From assembly GCA_903909925.1 (NCBI GenBank), contig CAIVXR010000133.1:1-11247 (forward strand): a DNA stretch of 11,247 nucleotides. The letters are read 5' to 3'. Positions 6,243 to 11,247 of the stretch are shown here, in pieces (positions within the stretch are counted from its first letter, which is position 1; every line of letters begins with the position of its first letter). The notes beneath the pieces were generated by a model. That model ran no database searches. It saw only the letters and a list, made by a program, of their open reading frames with translations, and was not told the origin of the DNA. Source of the DNA: an uncultured beta proteobacterium. Lineage in GTDB: Bacteria; Pseudomonadota; Gammaproteobacteria; Burkholderiales; Burkholderiaceae. The position numbers and the translations under genes were made by a program.

Positions 6243-7580
6243 ATGAGTAAGAGTCATAAGGTAGTCATCGTAGGCGGCGGCGCTGGAGGATTAGAGCTGG
6301 CCACAAAGCTAGGTAATCGCTACGGCTCTTCAAAGTCCGGCTCTCAAAAAATTAGTGTTACCTTAGTTGATAAAAATCGGACCCATATCTGGAAGCCAAA
6401 ACTCCATGAGGTTGCTGCAGGCATTATGGACCTGGCTGATCAAGAGTTAGATTACATCGCTCAAGCCCATTGGCATCATTTTGCTTTTCGAATTGGTGAA
6501 CTGATCGATATTGATCGAGAGAAAAAAGAAATCCGTATTGGCCCATTTCTAGATGACTCGGGTGAGATGATTACACCTGAGCGCTTGATTCCTTACGACA
6601 CCTTGATTATTTCTATTGGTAGCTTAACGAACGATTTTGGCACTCCAGGAGTAGCACAGTATGCGCAGCGCTTAGAGTCATTAGCCGATGCCAAACGCTT
6701 TCATTTACGCATGATTAATGCATGTCTTAGAGCGCAGTCACAGAACGCTCCCTTAGCTTTAAATCAACTCAAAGTGGCCATTATTGGTGCTGGCGCAACG
6801 GGTGTAGAGTTGGCTGCTGAACTCCACCGTACAACTCGCCAAGTTATTTCCTATGGCATGGACCGCGTTAATCCCGACAAAGATCTGAAAGTGATCCTGA
6901 TTGAGGCCGCGCCGCGCATATTGCCAGCACTTCCAGATAGAGTCTCTGCAGCAGCACAAACGCTCTTGGTAGACCTTGGGGTCGAAGTAATTGCCAATGC
7001 AAAAGTAGAGGAAGTTTTTGCAGACAAGTTGCGCCTTGCCGGTGGGGTCGAGATTCCAGCTGAATTAATTGTGTGGGCCGCTGGTGTGAAGGCGCCTGAT
7101 TTTTTACATGAAATTGCTGGCTTAGAAACTAATCGTGCAAATCAATTGGTAGTATTGTCAACCTTGCAAACTACCCGCGATCCTCATATCTTTGCCATGG
7201 GCGATTGTGCTGCCTGTCCTTGGCCTGAGGCAGCCAACGGCAAAGGTGGCATTGTTCCGCCACGGGCTCAAGCAGCCCATCAACAGGCCTCACATCTGTA
7301 TTCTCAAATTGAAAATATTATCCAGGGTAAGCCTTTGAAAGCTTATCGATACCGTGATTTTGGCTCGCTCGTTTCCTTGGGCAAATTTAGTAGTGTTGGC
7401 AGCATGATGGGTGGATTGATTGGTGGCAGCCTGATGATCGATGGTTTTTTTGCCAAGATCATGTATCTGAGTCTGTATAAATTACACCAACTGGCCTTAC
7501 ACGGCTGGTTCAAGGTAATACTTGATACGATCAGCCGTTTAATTCATCGCCGAACTGATTCAATTGTGAAACTGCACTAA
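6243..7580 (+). CDS. ndh: type II NADH:quinone oxidoreductase (NDH-2)
   Basis: A 445-residue single-subunit FAD enzyme that passes electrons from NADH to the quinone pool at the inner face of the cytoplasmic membrane without pumping protons. It matches E. coli Ndh almost end to end by eye. The first Rossmann motif GGGAGG is at residues 11-16 (FAD), the second, GAGATG, at 182-187 with Glu221 at the end of the following strand (NADH ribose), the flavin-contacting AMGDCA at 318-323, and the quinone-site PPRAQAAHQ at 339-347. The C-terminal stretch from about 400 is amphipathic and aromatic, as expected for membrane attachment. The ATG at 6243 has TAAGGT at 6230-6235. It is the last gene of the operon, 16 nt after the PAL-like gene, which suggests that catabolic flux and NADH re-oxidation are co-expressed. 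Confidence 0.94.
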   Translation: MSKSHKVVIVGGGAGGLELATKLGNRYGSSKSGSQKISVTLVDKNRTHIWKPKLHEVAAGIMDLADQELDYIAQAHWHHFAFRIGELIDIDREKKEIRIGPFLDDSGEMITPERLIPYDTLIISIGSLTNDFGTPGVAQYAQRLESLADAKRFHLRMINACLRAQSQNAPLALNQLKVAIIGAGATGVELAAELHRTTRQVISYGMDRVNPDKDLKVILIEAAPRILPALPDRVSAAAQTLLVDLGVEVIANAKVEEVFADKLRLAGGVEIPAELIVWAAGVKAPDFLHEIAGLETNRANQLVVLSTLQTTRDPHIFAMGDCAACPWPEAANGKGGIVPPRAQAAHQQASHLYSQIENIIQGKPLKAYRYRDFGSLVSLGKFSSVGSMMGGLIGGSLMIDGFFAKIMYLSLYKLHQLALHGWFKVILDTISRLIHRRTDSIVKLH

Positions 7581-7593
7581 AACGAATCGAGAA

Positions 7594-8463
7594 TCATTCA
7601 TCTGCAATAGTGTTTCGTAGTACACCAATCGATTCGATTTCGATTTCACAGATATCGCCGGGCTTCATAAAGACCGGTGGCGTCCTGGCATAGCCTACAC
7701 CAGCAGGTGTGCCGGTAATGACCACATCGCCTGGCTCTAAAGTCATACATTCAGAAATTAACACAATAGTTTCTGCAACCCCCCATAAGAAATCCTTGGT
7801 ATTGGCATTTTGCATCACTTGACCATTTAAGCGCGATTGAATCTGTAAACCATCGCATCCCAGTGGCAGTTCATCAGGGGTTACCAGCCAAGGGCCAAAT
7901 GCTCCAGTGTGATCAAAGTTCTTGCCAATCGTCCACTGAGTGGTCTTGCGTTGGTAATCTCGAATACTGCCATCATTAAAGATGCTGTAAGCCGCGACGC
8001 AATCTAAAGCATTTTCTAGCGTGAGGTGTCGTGCTTTCTTACCAATAATAAAAGCAAGCTCTGCTTCGTAATCTAACTTGTCAGAAACTTGAGGGCGAAT
8101 AATCGGACTCAAATGTGCTGTCATTGAGCTAGGGCCGCGCATAAAAAAACTAGGGTATTCAGGCCGTGCGTTGCCACCTTCTTTGGCATGGTCAGCATAG
8201 TTCAGACCCATGCAGACAATTTTTCCAGGCCTTTCAATCGGCACCTTGAAGGTAATCGTATTGAGCGCACCATTTACTGCTTTGGTATTGGTAATGGTAG
8301 AGCGCACGCGGTCTAAATGCGTTTGGGATTGAATGATTTCTTGTAAGCTCTTAGGGATAAGCGGGTCTGTGGCACACACATCAATAAAGGTATCTGCGCC
8401 GCTTTTGGAAAGCACCCCTACGCCTTCATATCCATTCGGACCTTTAAAGCCAAATAACCTCAT
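7594..8463 (-). CDS. fumarylacetoacetate hydrolase (FAH) family protein
   Basis: A 289-residue member of the FAH superfamily, whose enzymes are divalent-metal-dependent hydrolases, isomerases or decarboxylases acting on 2-oxo or enol carboxylates (acylpyruvases, HpaG-type isomerases, ureidoglycolate-lyase-like proteins). Metal ligands Glu133 and Glu135 (DYEAEL) and Asp164 (NDGS) are present, as are the catalytic His92 with Glu95 (NYADHAKE), Lys181 (TIGKNF) and the loop GTPAGVG (251-257). An N-terminal extension of about 75 residues precedes the catalytic domain, as in many bacterial homologues. The ATG at 8463 is preceded by GGAGAGG (complement of 8469-8475) with 5-nt spacing. The gene converges on ndh with only 13 nt between stops and diverges from the ThDP enzyme gene. 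The exact reaction cannot be assigned. Confidence 0.92.
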   Translation of the reverse strand: MRLFGFKGPNGYEGVGVLSKSGADTFIDVCATDPLIPKSLQEIIQSQTHLDRVRSTITNTKAVNGALNTITFKVPIERPGKIVCMGLNYADHAKEGGNARPEYPSFFMRGPSSMTAHLSPIIRPQVSDKLDYEAELAFIIGKKARHLTLENALDCVAAYSIFNDGSIRDYQRKTTQWTIGKNFDHTGAFGPWLVTPDELPLGCDGLQIQSRLNGQVMQNANTKDFLWGVAETIVLISECMTLEPGDVVITGTPAGVGYARTPPVFMKPGDICEIEIESIGVLRNTIADE

Positions 8464-8503
8464 CTTTGCCTCTCCAATTCATTGTTTTATTACCAGTTCC
8501 TGA

Positions 8504-8509
8504 AGTATA
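8504..8509 (-). promoter_or_regulatory. candidate -10 (TATACT) for the FAH gene
   Basis: Read on the minus strand this is TATACT, about 40 nt upstream of the FAH start, giving a plausible short leader. The -35 position (about 8527-8532) is poor, and it falls inside the TTGC/GCAA inverted repeat at 8521-8540, which would suit an activator-controlled promoter. Confidence 0.27.
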
Positions 8510-8520
8510 GGTCAGCCCGA

Positions 8521-8540
8521 TTGCTCCTAGGGCACGGCAA
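8521..8540. promoter_or_regulatory. interrupted inverted repeat TTGC-N12-GCAA, possible operator
   Basis: Within the 150-bp divergent spacer between the FAH and ThDP genes, TTGC (8521-8524) and GCAA (8537-8540) form 4-bp arms around a 12-bp centre containing CCTAGG. The size and symmetry are compatible with a LysR- or GntR-type operator, but 4-bp arms arise often by chance. No regulator gene is in the window. Confidence 0.2.
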
Positions 8541-8601
8541 AGTGTGATAACTTTCTGTTGAGCCTATATGAATACCAGCACCCACAAGACCGACAAGAAA
8601 G

Positions 8602-8607
8602 TATAAA
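8602..8607 (+). promoter_or_regulatory. TATAAA box directly upstream of the ThDP enzyme start
   Basis: TATAAA ends 6 nt before the ATG at 8614. If it is a sigma-70 -10 element, transcription would begin at or next to the start codon, giving a leaderless message; consistent with this, no clear ribosome-binding site is present (only AAGAAAG at 8595-8601). No matching -35 element is visible, so this could simply be AT-rich leader. Confidence 0.25.
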
Positions 8608-8613
8608 AATAGC

Positions 8614-10272
8614 ATGCAGACACCAAGCAAGGTAAACAATGGTGGTCAGATACTGGCAAATGCCTTAGTAAGACAAGGGGTGGATATTGCCTTTGGGGTT
8701 CCTGGTGAAAGCTTCTTGCCGCTATTAAATGGTTTGGTGGATCACCCTCAATTTCAGTTTATTACTTGTCGTCAAGAGGGCGGCGCCGCCTATATGGCTG
8801 AGGCCTATGCAAAATTGACAGGCCGGCCTGGAGTAATGATGGTCACGCGCGGTCCTGGCGCTTCAAATGCCATGATTGGTATGCATACCGCATATCAAGA
8901 TGCGACCCCTATGGTTTTGCTGGTTGGTCAAGTTGGCACAGATATGGTTGAGCGTGAAGCCTTCCAAGAAATTGACTATCGCCGTATGTATTCAGAATGT
9001 GCAAAATGGGTTGGCAGTATTGATCGCATTGATCGTATCGATGAGTTTGTCTCCCATGCATTTCATATTGCGCAAGCAGGGCGTAAGGGCCCAGTGGTAC
9101 TCGCTTTGCCTGAGGATGTCTTGTATATGCCCGGCCAAGATAATCCAACTCAGCCAGCCCATATTGTTCAGCCAGGTTTAGATACTCAGCAGTTTGATTT
9201 AGCGATGAAGGCATTCACATCGGCTAAGAAACCGATGATTATTGCTGGCGGCGGCAATTGGAACAGCAATGCCTGTGAAGCTTTACGTAGCTGGGCTAAT
9301 CAAGAAGGGGTGCCTGTAGCTACGAGCTTTCGGTCTCAGGATTTAATCGATAACTTAGATTCTGCGTTTGCTGGTGATTTAGGAATCGGCGCTAATCCAG
9401 CTTTAGTAAAGCGTATTACGCAAGCTGATGTTCTATTAGTTATCGGCGAGCGCTTAGGCGAGATGACAACGGCTGGTTACACCCTGTTCTCGATTCCCCA
9501 GGCTAAAAATACTTTAATTCAGGTGCTCCCGGGTGCAGAAGATTTGGGCCGCGTTTATCGTCCAGACTTTGCTATCAATTGCAGCCCAGAAAATTTCTGC
9601 CTAGCTCTAAAGAATGTCAAGATGGGCAGTCAATATGAGCGCGCAGCAATGCAAGCAGCGCATGCGGAGTATTTAGCATTTGCTAGCCCAGTGACTACGC
9701 CAGGAGATTTGCAATTAGCTCAAATCATGAGTTCATTGCCAAGCCTTATACCGCGTGATGCGATTGTGACTAATGGTGCCGGCAACTTTGCTACCTGGGT
9801 ACATCGCTTCTATCCTTATGGACCACATAAAACCCAATTGGCTCCTGCCAATGGCTCTATGGGCTACGGTTTACCCGCAGCCATTGCTGCCAAGATCGTT
9901 AATCCTGAAAAAGTCGTGATTGCGGTTTGCGGTGATGGTGACTTTATGATGAACTGCCAAGAGTTAGCAACAGCGGCCCGCTATGATGCCTTCCCCATTG
10001 TTTTTGTTGTCAATAATAGTATGCTGGGAACGATTCGCATGCATCAAGAGCGCGAGTTTAAGTCGCGCGTGATGGCAACTGGATTAACTAATCCAGATTT
10101 TGTGAAGTTTGCCGATAGCTTTGGAATGCCCGGTTTTAAAGTGACTAAGACCGAAGAGTTTGCACCGGTATTTGCAAAAGCACTTGCCAGCAAAAAGGGT
10201 GCATTAATTGAATTGGTCTTAGATCAAGAGGTGATCTCCCCCAGTAAACTACTTTCTCAACTGGGGAAGTAG
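8614..10272 (+). CDS. thiamine-diphosphate-dependent enzyme, acetolactate synthase-like
   Basis: A 552-residue ThDP enzyme with the three-domain layout of the acetolactate synthase/benzoylformate decarboxylase superfamily: PYR domain (about 10-175), central domain (about 190-330) and PP domain (about 365-540). The cofactor-activating Glu55 lies in CRQEGGAA, a FQE motif at 117-119, and the ThDP-Mg motif runs from GDGD (440-443) to NN (467-468). It probably decarboxylates a 2-oxo acid and may ligate the product. It lacks the RFDDR-type segment of biosynthetic acetolactate synthases (GERLGEMTTAGY stands there) and no ilvN-like small subunit is adjacent, so IlvB/IlvI is unlikely. Glyoxylate carboligase is unlikely because that enzyme lacks the Glu. 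The ATG at 8614 fits family N-termini; no better in-frame start exists. It is divergent from the FAH gene. Confidence 0.92.
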   Translation: MQTPSKVNNGGQILANALVRQGVDIAFGVPGESFLPLLNGLVDHPQFQFITCRQEGGAAYMAEAYAKLTGRPGVMMVTRGPGASNAMIGMHTAYQDATPMVLLVGQVGTDMVEREAFQEIDYRRMYSECAKWVGSIDRIDRIDEFVSHAFHIAQAGRKGPVVLALPEDVLYMPGQDNPTQPAHIVQPGLDTQQFDLAMKAFTSAKKPMIIAGGGNWNSNACEALRSWANQEGVPVATSFRSQDLIDNLDSAFAGDLGIGANPALVKRITQADVLLVIGERLGEMTTAGYTLFSIPQAKNTLIQVLPGAEDLGRVYRPDFAINCSPENFCLALKNVKMGSQYERAAMQAAHAEYLAFASPVTTPGDLQLAQIMSSLPSLIPRDAIVTNGAGNFATWVHRFYPYGPHKTQLAPANGSMGYGLPAAIAAKIVNPEKVVIAVCGDGDFMMNCQELATAARYDAFPIVFVVNNSMLGTIRMHQEREFKSRVMATGLTNPDFVKFADSFGMPGFKVTKTEEFAPVFAKALASKKGALIELVLDQEVISPSKLLSQLGK

Positions 10273-10295
10273 GGAAGTTAGTCTACTTTTGCCCC
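10263..10295. terminator. candidate bidirectional hairpin between convergent genes
   Basis: AAGTAG (10267-10272) pairs with CTACTT (10283-10288) over a 10-nt loop, and GGGG (10263-10266) can extend the stem with CCCC (10292-10295) across a 3-nt bulge (TTG). The hairpin includes the stop codons of both convergent genes, which are only 5 nt apart. There is no strong T-run on either side, so efficient intrinsic termination is uncertain. Confidence 0.33.
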
Positions 10296-11247
10296 AGACT
10301 CTTTTACAACCCTAGACCACTTAGCAATTTCATTTTTGATGAAGACGCTAAATTGCGCAGGCGTATTGCCAACGGGTTGTGCGCCCATCGCTAAATACTT
10401 TTCTTTTACTGCTGGACTATTAATCGCTGCCATTAATACGGTGCTATCTTTATTCAAAATATCTGCAGGCATATTGGCAGGACCAACTACACCAAACCAA
10501 GAGGTGGCTTCATAGCCAGGCAAGTTTGCTGCTTCAGCAATTGTTGGTAGATCTGGGAAAGCTGGGGAGCGTTTTGCGCTCGTAACTGCTAAGGCTTTTA
10601 AGCGGCCTGCCCGAATAAAGTTAATCGATGATGGCAAGTTATCAAACATGATATCCACATTGCCTGCCATGAGATCAGTTACTGCCGGCGGGCTTCCTTT
10701 ATACGGCAGATGCACCATATAAGTTTTAGTCATTGACTTAAAAAGTTCTCCAGCCATATGGATCGATGTGCCATTACCACTCGAGGCCATATTGATCTTG
10801 CCCGGATGGGCTCTAGCATAGGCAATCAGATCATTCACAGTATTGATATTGTTCTTGGCAGCAAACTCTGGATTTAAAACCAAGACATTGGGCAACTCAG
10901 CAACCAAAGAGATGGGTGTGAAATCTTTAATGGGATCGTATGGCAGCTTTCCACCGCCTTGAGTGTAGAGCGGCAGATTAATACCATGTGTACCTACCGA
11001 AGCCATGAGCCAGGTATAGCCATCAGGCAGTGCTTTAGCAACAATTTCTGCGCCGATGTTTCCACCTGCGCCAGGTTTATTGTCGATGATGACATTCCAC
11101 TTGTAAGTATTGAGAAGTTCGTTTTGAAGTGGCCTCGCAATGTTATCGGTTGCGCCCCCAGCCGGAAAAGGAACAACATACCGGATGGGCTTATTTGGGT
11201 AATCTGATTGGGCCAAGCCTACTGGAGCAAAAAAAGCCAGCAGCAGG
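10278..11247 (-). CDS. Bug-family (TctC-like) periplasmic solute receptor, 5' partial
   Basis: A second Bug receptor, cut by the right edge of the window. The minus-strand frame stays open to 11247 and reads LLLAFFAPVGLAQ before SDYPNKPIRYVVP, which is the end of a signal peptide; the true start is therefore outside, and the TTG at 11216 is internal. Hallmarks are PIRYVVPFPAGGATD, NKPGAGGNIG, LPDGYTWL, NMASSGNGTS and DNLPSS. It is clearly paralogous to the receptor at 3374-4342, with near-identical blocks around GELFKSMT, PYKG and DNLPSS, while the region around residues 85-130 of the mature proteins differs, suggesting another ligand. The stop lies 5 nt from the stop of the convergent ThDP enzyme gene. 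No transporter membrane genes are visible beside it. Confidence 0.94.
   Translation of the reverse strand, partial: LLLAFFAPVGLAQSDYPNKPIRYVVPFPAGGATDNIARPLQNELLNTYKWNVIIDNKPGAGGNIGAEIVAKALPDGYTWLMASVGTHGINLPLYTQGGGKLPYDPIKDFTPISLVAELPNVLVLNPEFAAKNNINTVNDLIAYARAHPGKINMASSGNGTSIHMAGELFKSMTKTYMVHLPYKGSPPAVTDLMAGNVDIMFDNLPSSINFIRAGRLKALAVTSAKRSPAFPDLPTIAEAANLPGYEATSWFGVVGPANMPADILNKDSTVLMAAINSPAVKEKYLAMGAQPVGNTPAQFSVFIKNEIAKWSRVVKESGAKVD

Noticed and set aside
7581..7620. ACGAA/TTCGT pairing as a terminator between ndh and the FAH gene
   Set aside because: Five base pairs over a 26-nt loop with no T-run is too weak to call.
9019..9045. Tandem IDR-IDR-IDE repeat in the ThDP enzyme
   Set aside because: Only three short units within a helix-forming region of the PYR domain; most likely ordinary sequence rather than a functional repeat.
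8614..10272. Glyoxylate carboligase as the identity of the ThDP enzyme, which would fit glyoxylate release by a PAL-like lyase
   Set aside because: Glyoxylate carboligase has a Val in place of the cofactor-activating Glu, and Glu55 is present here; the general ThDP-enzyme call is safer.
11214..11216. TTG at 11216 as the start of the second Bug receptor
   Set aside because: The frame remains open to the window edge and the upstream residues form the hydrophobic core of a signal peptide, so the start is outside.

Overview
The window looks like chromosomal DNA of a free-living betaproteobacterium of the Burkholderiales. The evidence is two Bug-type periplasmic solute receptors (a family hugely expanded in that order), an E. 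coli-like type II NADH dehydrogenase, and an AT-leaning composition (roughly mid-40s % GC by eye). That composition together with a small BLUF photoreceptor fits Polynucleobacter-like freshwater bacteria; the genus is an inference, not proven here. Gene density is high, no gap exceeds about 190 bases, and I see no tRNA, rRNA, insertion sequence, CRISPR array or phage gene.

Layout. (1) Bases 1-1103 (+): the C-terminal part of a beta-CASP metallo-beta-lactamase-fold nuclease whose start lies left of the window. (2) 1277-1702 (+): a stand-alone BLUF blue-light sensor. (3) 1891-7580 (+): a tight five-gene run with gaps of 61, 23, 34 and 16 nt, encoding an amidase-signature hydrolase, a Bug receptor, a short-chain dehydrogenase, an exported beta-propeller protein resembling peptidyl-alpha-hydroxyglycine alpha-amidating lyase (PAL), and NADH dehydrogenase 2 (ndh). 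(4) 7594-8463 (-): a fumarylacetoacetate hydrolase (FAH)-family enzyme, convergent with ndh. (5) 8614-10272 (+): a thiamine-diphosphate enzyme of the acetolactate-synthase superfamily, divergent from the FAH gene across 150 bp. (6) 10278-11247 (-): a second Bug receptor, paralogous to the first, whose 5' end lies right of the window.

How the genes may work together. The run reads as a small-molecule catabolic locus: Bug proteins capture a carboxylate or similar solute, the amidase cleaves an amide, the SDR oxidises or reduces a carbonyl or alcohol using probably NAD(H), Ndh can return NADH electrons to quinone, and the FAH and ThDP enzymes can process 2-oxo acids. The most interesting element is the PAL-like propeller. 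It aligns by eye with the metal-binding histidines, the catalytic arginine and the catalytic tyrosine of the animal amidating lyase, and sits in one operon with a FAAH-type amidase. In animals PAL makes primary amides plus glyoxylate and FAAH destroys such amides, so the operon may encode breakdown of N-acyl-hydroxyglycine-like compounds. This is a hypothesis, not a demonstrated pathway. A BLUF sensor just upstream raises a second hypothesis of light-linked control.
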